Position numbers and translations under genes: made by a program. A model generated the notes under the pieces. It was not told where the DNA came from, did not search any database, and saw nothing but the letters and a program-made list of their open reading frames with translations. A DNA stretch of 45,773 bases from a virus. How positions within the stretch are numbered: position 1 is the first letter of the stretch; every line of letters begins with the position of its first letter. The DNA lies in the IMG/VR virus record IMGVR_UViG_3300031976_000716, positions 1 through 45,773 of that record. The stretch is one strand, 5' to 3'. Positions 38,218 through 45,773 of this stretch are shown piece after piece.

Positions 38218-38711
38218 GATGTCCAAGCCTTCCTGATCGCCCGAGTGATAGCACCCCGGACCCGCGTCTTGTTGGCCCGCCAGGCGGGGTAAAAGAACGG
38301 GTTTGCGGGCATGTTCTTCGTGCCGAACTCTTGCAAGCGGGCGTTCTGGAATACCGTGCCGCGCCGAACGCCGGACTTCTTGCCCGCCGCCTCGCCTGTC
38401 ACAAGCGTGCTGGTGTCGCCAGCCTTCAGCATGACCCCAATGAAGTCGGCCCTGCGGTTCGTCTTGACGCCTGCTGATGCGCTACCTGCGCGGCTGGCAT
38501 ATGCACCCTTTGGACCGCCAGCCAGCGCGATGCTGTCCACGTCCTCGACCCGGATTGACTTCAGCAGCTTGCCTTCATCGCGCGGGGCAAGGAAGCGCAT
38601 TGCAGATGCGGTCTGCTCACCGCCATTCCGCGCCGCATTCTTGGCCGCAGCCCTGACAGCAGCCGCCTTGCGCCGAAACATGGCCTGCACCTGCGGGATG
38701 CCGTTAACCAT
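38214..38711 (-). CDS. HK97 gp10-like tail completion protein
   Basis: The 165-residue protein has the HK97 gp10 layout: basic helical start (AMFRRKAAAVRAAAKNAA), APRDEGKLLKSIRVE near residue 45, and NARLQEFGTKNMPANPFFYP near 130. It joins tail to head. Start 38711 is chosen because it follows the upstream stop closely; the ribosome-binding site is weak. An upstream ATG at 38741 lies inside the preceding gene. Confidence 0.8.
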   Translation of the reverse strand: MVNGIPQVQAMFRRKAAAVRAAAKNAARNGGEQTASAMRFLAPRDEGKLLKSIRVEDVDSIALAGGPKGAYASRAGSASAGVKTNRRADFIGVMLKAGDTSTLVTGEAAGKKSGVRRGTVFQNARLQEFGTKNMPANPFFYPAWRANKTRVRGAITRAIRKAWTS

Positions 38712-39039
38712 CTGCGACCCCCGACTCCGCCAGAAACTCATACATCATCCGGTCATCGCTTGGTCGCGGGTATTCGCGGATATTGTATGTTCTGCCGTTG
38801 ACCATGCAGCGCATGCCCGGCTCTACCAGATCGGTTTGAGGGTCTTTTCGCACGGTGATGATGACCGGCTGCCGGCCCTCCAGACGTGCGGCTATAACTG
38901 TCTCTGATCCGCGCAGATAACGAACATTGCACCAGCGCGAAAAGTCGCCAGCCCAGGTTGAAACTACGTTCCCGAACCCGTCTGGTTCATCTCGCCTGCT
39001 CTGAAATGTGACCCGATCACGAAGTTTACCCGCCTGCAT
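38704..39039 (-). CDS. head-tail adaptor/head closure protein
   Basis: The 111-residue protein has the SPP1 gp16-like head-tail adaptor pattern: AGKLRDRVTFQSRRDEPDGF at the start, then VRYLRGSETVIAARL and a beta-rich end with YNIREYPRPSDD. It closes the portal after packaging. The start at 39039 is coupled (TGATG). Confidence 0.85.
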   Translation of the reverse strand: MQAGKLRDRVTFQSRRDEPDGFGNVVSTWAGDFSRWCNVRYLRGSETVIAARLEGRQPVIITVRKDPQTDLVEPGMRCMVNGRTYNIREYPRPSDDRMMYEFLAESGVADG

Positions 39040-39326
39040 CACGCCACCGCAGGGTCGCGGTCGCGCCGCAGCAGGTCTCGAACATGATCCGGAAGGGCAC
39101 CGCCATCCAGTTCCCCGCCACGGTCGCCATAAAGTCGCGACAGAACGTGCAAAATTGCAGCTCGAACGTGCGGCGGCACAGTTGGCGCAGTCCAGCCATG
39201 ATCAGGCCGCTTGATATAGTCTGTCACTACATCCGACGCCTGGTCGATCAAGTCCTGGATTAGCAAATCCTCACTGTCATGCTCAACTCGCAGCCAGCGC
39301 TTAGCCATTGTTAGATCAACAAGCAT
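39039..39326 (-). CDS. head-tail connector protein (gp6-like)
   Basis: The 95-residue protein begins LVDLTMAKRWLRVEHDSEDL, LIQDLIDQASDVVTDYI, which is the helical signature of HK97 gp6-like connectors (DUF-type gp6). The start at 39326 has AAGGAGG four bases upstream and overlaps the previous stop. It forms a ring below the portal. A longer frame starting at 39419 lies inside the collagen-like gene. Confidence 0.85.
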   Translation of the reverse strand: MLVDLTMAKRWLRVEHDSEDLLIQDLIDQASDVVTDYIKRPDHGWTAPTVPPHVRAAILHVLSRLYGDRGGELDGGALPDHVRDLLRRDRDPAVA

Positions 39327-40021
39327 CACGCCTCCTTGCCGTTGCGGCCCTTCTTGACCGACAAGCGCCAGTCGTCGCTGAGTCCCGGCTTGTTTTCGGT
39401 TGCCCGCTTGGCAATCCACATGGAACCGCCAAAGCTGACTGCATCGCCAGGCGCATATTCCTTGCCGTCGGTGAAGACGCCACGATCGAGGATTACAGGC
39501 ATATCGAAGGAAAAGACCCGCTTGGTCTCGCCCTTGGCAAACACCATCTTGAAGTTGCGTTCGCCGTCATATTCGATGCTCATGTCATCAAACCCGAGAC
39601 CGTCGCGCCCATCAGCACCGTCCTTGCCGTCAGCGCCCTTTGTGCCGTTCAGGCCATCCTTGCCGTCAGCGCCATCCCTGCCGTCACTGCCAATGACACG
39701 GCCAAGCGTCTTGATTGCCCCGGTCGATGTGGTCAGAACCAAATTCCCATCCCGATCGATCATGGCGTCCGAGACACCGATGCCATCGATCCCATCGCGG
39801 CCAGCGGCACCGTCTTTTCCGTTCAGCCCGTCCTTGCCGTCGATGCCGTCGCGACCATCGGCACCGTCAGCGCCATCCTTGCCGTCGATGCCATTGAGAG
39901 GGGCGGGCGCTGGTGCATTCGAAAACTGCTTTTCCAGGTCCGCGATGCGGGCCAGCAAAGGGGCGGTATGTTCTTTGATCACCGACACCGTGACCTGCGC
40001 GATTGCTTTCTCAGTGAGCAT
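39326..40021 (-). CDS. collagen-like repeat protein near the portal
   Basis: The 231-residue protein has a helical N-terminus (1-38), two collagen-type Gly-X-Y blocks (about 43-81 with KDG/RDG triplets, and 110-144), and a C-terminal carbohydrate-binding-like region (EYAPGDAVSFGGSMWIAKRA). The collagen blocks would form a trimer. Its place between portal and connector genes is unusual. It may be a head decoration or neck fibre. It overlaps the portal gene by 11 bases. Confidence 0.8.
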   Translation of the reverse strand: MLTEKAIAQVTVSVIKEHTAPLLARIADLEKQFSNAPAPAPLNGIDGKDGADGADGRDGIDGKDGLNGKDGAAGRDGIDGIGVSDAMIDRDGNLVLTTSTGAIKTLGRVIGSDGRDGADGKDGLNGTKGADGKDGADGRDGLGFDDMSIEYDGERNFKMVFAKGETKRVFSFDMPVILDRGVFTDGKEYAPGDAVSFGGSMWIAKRATENKPGLSDDWRLSVKKGRNGKEA

Positions 40022-41345
40022 TCAGAAGCCCCCGCATCTCTTTCTCCAGAAGCGCGGCTGACCGCTCTTCGGTATCCGCTTCCGGTGCCGGTGTTGCTAC
40101 GCCGAACGGATCCGCCTGCGCATCCCGACGAGCCAATGCGGCCAAGCTATAGTTCTGCTCTTGCAGATAGGCGCTTTCGCCACCAGCAACGGGCGGCAAG
40201 TCAATCCGCTTGCGGGCCTCGTTCGGCGTCAGGATGCCAGCTCCGACAGCCTGCTTGGAAACCTCAATCTGCGTCAGGCTGTCCATCTGCAACAAGTCGT
40301 CGCGAACGAACTCCATCCCCATCTTTGACGGCGTATTAAGGCCCTCGTCCATGCACAACTCGGCCTCCTCCATCAGAGACTGGAGGGCCTGGCTGTAGTA
40401 TTCGACGTTCAATGACTGGATGTTGTTGTAGGTTGGCATATCACCCACGCCGATCTTGTAGCGGGGAACGTGAAAAGCGGAACAGACAACCTCAGCGGTC
40501 CATTGCAGTTGCTCGATAACCTGCGCGTCAGTTGCGGCAACACGCATCTGCTCAAACTTCAGCCCATCCCCAACGACGGCAATCTTGCCCGCGTTCTGGC
40601 CGGTGAAATTCGACTCCCAGTAATCCTTCAGCCTGCGGGCGGTGTCGTCACCGATAGCGCCGGGGGCCGTCAGGATACCACCAGGCACAGCACGGTTGGC
40701 GAAGAAGTTTGCGCTGTCGTTCTGGATCGCGCTACCCTGCATGGCCGCAAGCCCCGCCGCCGTGATCGGGGAAAGCCCGACAAGCGGATGGAAAAGACAG
40801 TTCATGCGGTCGTGGATGATCTCTGACGCAGGAACCGTGACGTCATCCTCCACACCAGCGACATTGTCGGCAGAAAGCCGATAAAAGACCTCTCCCGACG
40901 GAGAAACCAGCGGCTGAACCCGTTGCGGGTCCAGAATGTGAAGCTGGACCACCACGTTCCGGTTGTCGCGCTGTTTCAAGACATAGGTGTTGCCGTTGGA
41001 CAGCTTCGACAGGAACCACGTTTCCCAGAATTGGATGCGGTTCTGGATCTTGTTCGGCTTGCGCAGGACTGGAGAGAACGCGTTGTTCTCGACCTCAACC
41101 CAAACACCATTTCCGTCTTGCTGCACCAGACGCACGCGCAACTTGGCGATGTCCCGCGCAATGAGCGTCATGCAAGAAAATACTGCAAAATACGTCAGGG
41201 CCGTGTCGCGGTTGACCTCTACGTTCTGCTGCCACGCACCAGCGAAGCTTTCCCGAACTACAGGCAGCCAGCCGCCCCGGCTTTGGGGCTGGCTCAGCGC
41301 CTTCTCTTGCGCAGGTTTGCGCCTAAACAGCCCCAGCATGTTCAT
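40011..41345 (-). CDS. portal protein (HK97 family)
   Basis: The 444-residue protein fits the HK97 portal family: GLFRRKPAQE opening, NVEVNRDTALTYFAVFSCMT near 40-60, FWETWFLSKLSNGNTYVLKQ near 105, and HDRMNCLFHPLVGLSPITAA. It forms the DNA gate at one capsid vertex. The ATG at 41345 overlaps the stop of the small gene before it (ATGA). Confidence 0.93.
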   Translation of the reverse strand: MNMLGLFRRKPAQEKALSQPQSRGGWLPVVRESFAGAWQQNVEVNRDTALTYFAVFSCMTLIARDIAKLRVRLVQQDGNGVWVEVENNAFSPVLRKPNKIQNRIQFWETWFLSKLSNGNTYVLKQRDNRNVVVQLHILDPQRVQPLVSPSGEVFYRLSADNVAGVEDDVTVPASEIIHDRMNCLFHPLVGLSPITAAGLAAMQGSAIQNDSANFFANRAVPGGILTAPGAIGDDTARRLKDYWESNFTGQNAGKIAVVGDGLKFEQMRVAATDAQVIEQLQWTAEVVCSAFHVPRYKIGVGDMPTYNNIQSLNVEYYSQALQSLMEEAELCMDEGLNTPSKMGMEFVRDDLLQMDSLTQIEVSKQAVGAGILTPNEARKRIDLPPVAGGESAYLQEQNYSLAALARRDAQADPFGVATPAPEADTEERSAALLEKEMRGLLNAH

Positions 41346-41596
41346 TCCTTCGCTTCGGCGATTTTCTCGCGCAGCGTTTCGGCATCCCAGCCATGATACG
41401 GCTTCTTACCGACGGCTTCCTGGTAGTCAGCACGCAGGCTCGTCAGATCGTCATCTGCGCGGGCCTCGCTTTGTGTTTTCTGGCCTGCCTGAACATCCGC
41501 TGCGACCATATCGCGCCGGTTGTATCCAAGCCTCGACAGGATGCGGGCATAGCGCGGATCTTTCGACTTCATCGCGCGGGTCATGTATCCAGCCAT
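41342..41596 (-). CDS. small protein between capsid and portal (84 aa)
   Basis: A basic N-terminal half is followed by a C-terminal LEM/HeH-like motif (DYQEAVGKKPYHGWDAETLREKI). Such small genes are common in HK97-type modules and may affect portal or capsid assembly or DNA binding. The function is not established. The transcript order is capsid, this gene, portal. Confidence 0.65.
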   Translation of the reverse strand: MAGYMTRAMKSKDPRYARILSRLGYNRRDMVAADVQAGQKTQSEARADDDLTSLRADYQEAVGKKPYHGWDAETLREKIAEAKE

Positions 41597-41650
41597 CTGT
41601 CATCCTCCGATCAAGTAGGAGGCAGGGCGCGAACGCCCCGCCAATTGGGC

Positions 41651-43066
41651 TTAGTTGCCCCAGTTCACGCTGCCCAGAACGGCGACGGCATTGCTGCGGC
41701 GCTTCATCCAGTTCAGGATGCGCTCAGCGCGGAAAGCCACGCTGTTGGTCTGGAACATCGACACCAGCTGCGAAGCGGTGGGGGTGACCGAACCGTGTGA
41801 GGGGTTGTCAGCCATCTCCAGCGATGCCTCACGGCTGAAATCGACCATCACGCCGCCTTCATCCGCGAAGTAGATCTCCGAAGCCTTCGCCAGTGCGACG
41901 ATCGCACCTGCTTCCTCTGCACCAGCCCCGTCGGGGTCGTAAGCCGTGGGGACGTAGGCCGAAACGATGACCGGCTTGCCCATGAAGGTTCCACCCTCGG
42001 CGGTGATGCCGGGGAATTCAGCCTGACCAAGCGGGTTGACCATCATCGACAGTGCTTCAGCAACGCCTTCCGGCATGATCCAGACCGAGCCGCTGGTGCT
42101 GCTGTTGTTCGTGCGGAACGCAGCCGACAGCGCGCGCATATCGGCGCGGATGGAGTCGGCGTCGGTGCCGCTCGAAATGATCGGGGTGACGCCGTTGGTG
42201 ATCGACGCAGGCGACACACCGGAAACGGCAGCCTTGGCCGGATCGATGAAGTCGATGTCCAGACGCTCACGCAGCGCAGCGGCCAGCTGGTCGCGGATCC
42301 AGGCGTCAGCAGCCAAGGACGAGCGGCGCAGCATCTCCTCGGTGGCAACTGCGATGTTCGCAACCTTCAGCGGCGTCAGGATATTGCGCCCGGTGCCGAA
42401 GCTGGTCAGCGGCTTTGCCTTGCCTTCCCCGACCCAGTAGCCCTGACCACCGCTGGTCTGCTCCAGGAACGGGACATCAAACGGAACGCGGCGCAGCGAA
42501 GGGACATTGCCGGTTCCGAACTTGCCCAAGATCGTCTGGGGGCGCAGGTATTCCACGAAGTCGGCAAATGCGCCGCCTTCCGTGATCAGGTTGCCTGCCC
42601 AGCTTTCGTTGCCGGTATTGGCGGCGGGAACGGCAGCCTTGACGAAGTGGCCATACACCGACGAGTCTTCGCCGTAATGGGCCTTCGCAACTTCGCGGAC
42701 GCTTTCGCCGTCCAGACGGGCCAGGGCCTTGACCTTGGCAATGCGGGCAAAGGCGATGCCGGGGGCCAGGGTTTCACTGCGCTTGATCTGGACGCCAGCG
42801 CGGGCCATGCCGCCATCGCGGGTGTTGCCGCCCGCAACAGGCTGAGCCGACTTTTCCTGAACGCTGTTCATCAGGCGCAGGCGCTTGATGTGACCGTCGA
42901 TCTCTTTAATCTCGGCTTCCAGGTTGTCGAATTCTTCCTGCTGGGCTTCATCCAGCGTGGCTTGCTCGTCGGCAGCCTTCTGCATGATTTCGTCCATCGC
43001 ACCGACGGTGGCGGCGCGTTTCTGTTCTGCTGCCGAAATCTGTTCGGCGTAAGTGGCTTTAGCCAT
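41651..43066 (-). CDS. major capsid protein (HK97 fold)
   Basis: With the start at 43066 (AAGGA eight bases upstream) the protein has 471 residues. A helical N-terminal delta region (about 10-75: EQISAAEQKRAATVGAMDEI) is followed by HK97-fold features such as LITEGGAFADFVEYLRPQTI and RVPFDVPFLEQTSGGQGYWV. The delta region is probably removed by the adjacent protease, leaving the mature capsid subunit. An ATG three codons upstream has no suitable spacing. Confidence 0.93.
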   Translation of the reverse strand: MAKATYAEQISAAEQKRAATVGAMDEIMQKAADEQATLDEAQQEEFDNLEAEIKEIDGHIKRLRLMNSVQEKSAQPVAGGNTRDGGMARAGVQIKRSETLAPGIAFARIAKVKALARLDGESVREVAKAHYGEDSSVYGHFVKAAVPAANTGNESWAGNLITEGGAFADFVEYLRPQTILGKFGTGNVPSLRRVPFDVPFLEQTSGGQGYWVGEGKAKPLTSFGTGRNILTPLKVANIAVATEEMLRRSSLAADAWIRDQLAAALRERLDIDFIDPAKAAVSGVSPASITNGVTPIISSGTDADSIRADMRALSAAFRTNNSSTSGSVWIMPEGVAEALSMMVNPLGQAEFPGITAEGGTFMGKPVIVSAYVPTAYDPDGAGAEEAGAIVALAKASEIYFADEGGVMVDFSREASLEMADNPSHGSVTPTASQLVSMFQTNSVAFRAERILNWMKRRSNAVAVLGSVNWGN

Positions 43067-43078
43067 GGTGTGCATCCT

Positions 43079-43693
43079 TTATTCGGGCTTTCGCACGTGG
43101 AGAAGTTTGAAGGGTTCCCGAACGCGGGACGGTTCATTCAGCTTGACAACACGCTTTGACTTGCCAGACGCGGCAGGAGCGGGTTCAGCAGAATTGCGGG
43201 GCACGGACGTGTCGAACGCCCGCACGAAATCGATTGTGGCCTCAGAGTTGGCCGGGATTGTCACCAGCGACAGCTCCATCACTTCAGACTTGGTGAAGCG
43301 CCACCCGCCGTCCTTCATGATCTCATGATCAAGGGCGCGGAAGCCGATGGACACAGCGCGGACCAGACCAGCCTTGACCGACTGCCAAGCCTCTTCGATC
43401 CTGTCGCGAAGAACGCCTGCCTCTTCGACCATCGGAAGTTCGGCTTCGAACCGGATGCCATCTTCGGTCGGCGTCTCAAACTTCACAGTCCCGACAGGCT
43501 TTGAATGGTCATGCTGCCACAACAGCGGCATCGGGTTCTGGAACGTCACCCCACGCGGGACAACGATATCTCCCACGCGATCGGCGGTCGGCGTTGTCGC
43601 AATGCCGCGAATGATGCGCTTGTCCTCTGCAAGTTCCTTGACCCGCAGAATTGAATAAGCCCGCTGCTGGAGCGGGCGTTCTGACTCCGACAT
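43079..43693 (-). CDS. HK97-type prohead protease
   Basis: The 204-residue protein has catalytic-type residues H61 (LLWQHDHS), S115 (RAVSIGF) and E140 (VMELSLVTIP), with the GIATTPTADRVGDIVVPRGV opening. This is the caudoviral prohead serine protease. It cleaves the capsid delta domain in the prohead. It stops 12 bases before the capsid start and follows TerL by 11 bases. Confidence 0.93.
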   Translation of the reverse strand: MSESERPLQQRAYSILRVKELAEDKRIIRGIATTPTADRVGDIVVPRGVTFQNPMPLLWQHDHSKPVGTVKFETPTEDGIRFEAELPMVEEAGVLRDRIEEAWQSVKAGLVRAVSIGFRALDHEIMKDGGWRFTKSEVMELSLVTIPANSEATIDFVRAFDTSVPRNSAEPAPAASGKSKRVVKLNEPSRVREPFKLLHVRKPE

Positions 43694-43704
43694 GGCGGGC
43701 CTCC

Positions 43705-45378
43705 TTATAGAACGATCATCTGATATTCAGGTGCCCTTCCAGGCTCCGGGTTGCGGCTCATCACCGTTACGGCGTCGAAAAGAGCCATAGCCGGGTCAAT
43801 TTTGAGATCCCCGGCGTTCTGCTTTGTTGCCCGGATCCCGGTGGCGGTTGGCTCGATCTTGATGTTGCTGACACACCACGCCATGAGCGCGGAGCCATCA
43901 TGCTTGAACGTGCCGTTGATCAGCTTTCGCTCAGTCGTCTTGATGGCGTTCATCAAGGCCCATCCCTGCGGAGCGCCAATCAGCTTGCCGTTTTCAGGCG
44001 TCACGTCGATCTCAGCCAGTGCGTCGATCATTTCGCCCAGCCCAGCAGGGTCGGCGGCAACCGATGCAAGCAATCCGCGCTGGTCGATCTCCTGCACCAA
44101 CTCGACAATCTGCCTGACATCATCAAGCTCATCGCCCACAATGGTCAGCGTGCCTTCCTCTTGGAAGTCCAGAAGCCGGGGCGCGATGCTCTTGCGCCGG
44201 TCAAGAACGCCCTTGTGGCACCAAGCGTGATGCCAGGCCAGCCAGTCCTTGGTTTCCCGATCCCGGCCAACCATGGCCACACCAAACAAGTCATCCGCGC
44301 CGCCGCCGTCCAAGCCAACGACGACAACCTCAGATCGCTCAAGGATCGCCTCTCGGGTCAACCCCTTCTTCGCCCGCCTCGCCCAATAGTCAGCGCCGGG
44401 CCAGCGGTTGGCCCGCAGGTTCATCCCGATCTCGACGTTCAGGTGCTTGGCAAGGAAAGTGGCGCGGGTGCTGGCATCCTTGGCCAGTTCCTTCCCCATT
44501 TCCCGCTCAAGCCAGTCGCGGCTCACACTTCGCCCCATGTTGGGGTTGGTGATGTAGAAGTTCTCCGGACGCATGAACGCATCAGCGTCAATCATGGGCT
44601 TGGGAAACTCATAGATGACCGGCAGAAAACGCTTGTCCACGATCTTGCCGTCCCGCACGTCGCGGGCATAGTCCAGCTTGTCCTTGAACACGCCAGCCGG
44701 GGGCGCGTCCGATTGGGTCGTCAGATAGACAACGAAGCCTTCGGGCCGCGAAATCATCCCGCCCGTTGCCTCTCGCAACATTGCGTCCGCATTCGGGCGT
44801 TTGCCGAAGATCCACAGCTCGTCAATCAGCACCCTGCCGGACTTCTTGCCAGACACGGTATCCGTCTCTGCCGCCACCACCTTCAGCGATGACCGATTAA
44901 CCCGGTGCGTGATGGTCCGGCTGTGATCCTGCACATGCAACAGCGCATCAAGGTCCGGATCAGCCCTGACCATAGCGGCAGCAGGCTTGAAGCTGTTCCC
45001 GGCAACCTCGATCGTCGGGGCCAGGATCAGCAGTTCCTCTTCTTCGCGCCATCCGGTAATCAGCGCCGTCATCATGATCCCGGCTGCCAGCGTGGATTTC
45101 GCGTTCTTCTTGCTGATGCAGAGGAAGAACTCGCTGATCAGCTGGTTCCCCGTGTCGGGATCGTTCGCGCCAAAGATGGCCGACACGAAGTCGAAGATCC
45201 ACGGTTCACAGCAATCGCCAAACCGAGGCTTGCCCGGAAGGTCGCCGACCCTGAGATCCTTGAACACGCTCAGCGCATATTCAGCTTCACTAGGGAAGAG
45301 CGGTGCGAATGGGATCAGGCCTTTGCGATCGGCAATCCGCGCCTCCCAATCGGGACACGCCGTTGACCACTCAGTCAT
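43705..45378 (-). CDS. terminase large subunit
   Basis: The 557-residue protein has a TerL-type Walker A at 87-95 (CISKKNAKS), Walker B RVLIDE at 182-187 with D186/E187, and a nuclease region with VVVGLDGGGADDLFGVAMVG near 350-370. It drives DNA into the prohead and cuts the concatemer. It overlaps the small-subunit stop by eight bases. The packaging type (cos or pac) cannot be read from sequence here. Confidence 0.93.
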   Translation of the reverse strand: MTEWSTACPDWEARIADRKGLIPFAPLFPSEAEYALSVFKDLRVGDLPGKPRFGDCCEPWIFDFVSAIFGANDPDTGNQLISEFFLCISKKNAKSTLAAGIMMTALITGWREEEELLILAPTIEVAGNSFKPAAAMVRADPDLDALLHVQDHSRTITHRVNRSSLKVVAAETDTVSGKKSGRVLIDELWIFGKRPNADAMLREATGGMISRPEGFVVYLTTQSDAPPAGVFKDKLDYARDVRDGKIVDKRFLPVIYEFPKPMIDADAFMRPENFYITNPNMGRSVSRDWLEREMGKELAKDASTRATFLAKHLNVEIGMNLRANRWPGADYWARRAKKGLTREAILERSEVVVVGLDGGGADDLFGVAMVGRDRETKDWLAWHHAWCHKGVLDRRKSIAPRLLDFQEEGTLTIVGDELDDVRQIVELVQEIDQRGLLASVAADPAGLGEMIDALAEIDVTPENGKLIGAPQGWALMNAIKTTERKLINGTFKHDGSALMAWCVSNIKIEPTATGIRATKQNAGDLKIDPAMALFDAVTVMSRNPEPGRAPEYQMIVL

Positions 45379-45703
45379 TCTTCACAGCCAGGCGCGGACC
45401 CTGGCGCGGGGCAAACCGGCCCTTGGTCGCCTCTTCCGCCGCAGCCTGCTTCTGTTCCTTCTTGCCGGGTGCGACATCAGCCGCCCGCGCATGCACATAC
45501 GGAGCCGCAGCCATCGCCATCTTGTCCCGGCGCAACCCATCTTCTTCCGGGTTGTTCATGACGCTCAGCATGTATTCCAGCGGGGTCTGACCATCCAGCG
45601 AAGGACGGGGCCGATCGGCATCCGCGCGATTGCGAACACTGGGCGCTTTGCCCGCTTCTTTCTTCGGACGCCCAGCACCGGGGCGCGATCCCCCACGGGC
45701 CAT
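45371..45703 (-). CDS. terminase small subunit
   Basis: The 110-residue protein begins ARGGSRPGAGRPKKEAGKAP, a basic glycine-rich tail common in small terminase subunits. A short helical section (PLEYMLSVMNNPEEDGLRRD) and a charged tail follow. It would bind the packaging site and recruit TerL. It has AAGGTGAT six bases upstream and is the first late gene. The 70 bases upstream hold two TCGGAAAT/CCGGAAAT half-sites (45736-45743, 45752-45759) but no clear promoter. Confidence 0.8.
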   Translation of the reverse strand: MARGGSRPGAGRPKKEAGKAPSVRNRADADRPRPSLDGQTPLEYMLSVMNNPEEDGLRRDKMAMAAAPYVHARAADVAPGKKEQKQAAAEEATKGRFAPRQGPRLAVKND

Positions 45704-45773
45704 GCCATCACCTTTGATTGTTTGAATTGTCTGGGTCGGAAATCAAACCAGCCGGAAATAATCTGCGCGTTTG

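Noticed and set aside
36470-45703. Whole structural block as a gene transfer agent
   Set aside because: Some tail genes are GTA-like, but integrase, repressor, replication, Rad52/SSB and lysis genes show a temperate phage.

Overview
The window reads as most of the genome of a temperate, lambda-organised siphovirus (HK97-type head, non-contractile tail) of an alphaproteobacterium, probably a Rhodobacterales host such as Paracoccus or Rhodobacter. This rests on the high GC, the GTA-like tail genes (a GTA-gp10-like chaperone and the tail-tip gene order) and the style of the small early genes. I saw no host gene, tRNA, rRNA, CRISPR array or insertion sequence.

Layout. (1) 1-6119, minus strand: an early leftward operon coupled mostly by ATGA overlaps. 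In transcription order it has a Cro-like HTH protein, a GIY-YIG-like protein, a zinc-binding small protein, a PDDEXK resolvase-like nuclease, a DUF1376 replication protein, a helicase-loader candidate, a DNA methyltransferase, two proteins built from tandem HTH units, and a DUF4942 methyltransferase cut by the left edge. (2) 6120-6815: the immunity/switch region, with a small CI-like repressor, a terminator, and five copies of a GGAWATTTCC-type operator. Three of these sit inside the -35/-10 spacers of predicted promoters. (3) 6816-16070, plus strand: an early rightward operon of many small proteins, then recombination genes (Rad52-like annealase, SSB, NinB, HNH, Ref-like nuclease), an excisionase-like protein and a tyrosine integrase. 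(4) 16071-17931: a probable attP region, then an accessory plus-strand group (DUF262 protein, Lar-like zinc ribbon, release-factor-like protein without the GGQ glutamine). (5) 17912-45703, minus strand: late genes. In transcription order these are terminase small and large subunits, prohead protease, capsid, portal, collagen-like protein, head-tail connectors, tail tube, tail chaperones joined by a likely -1 frameshift, tape measure, tail tip, central fibre, a receptor cassette (beta-helix spike, GSCFA esterase-like, adaptor, nucleoside-hydrolase-like fibre, GH16), membrane proteins, endolysin, holin and overlapping spanins.

How it fits together. The leftward operon corresponds to lambda PR (cro, replication, then late genes) and the rightward one to lambda PL (recombination, xis, int). 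Phage genes lie on both sides of int and the presumed attP, so the sequence appears to be in virion or excised order rather than an integrated prophage. One plus-strand gene for a secreted cysteine-containing protein (37541-37813) with its own promoter interrupts the minus-strand tail genes and looks like a moron.

Most interesting points: the operator-in-spacer promoter set with probable leaderless early transcripts, the tandem-HTH proteins at the end of the leftward operon, the hidden frameshifted tail chaperone, the multi-enzyme receptor cassette, and the moron.
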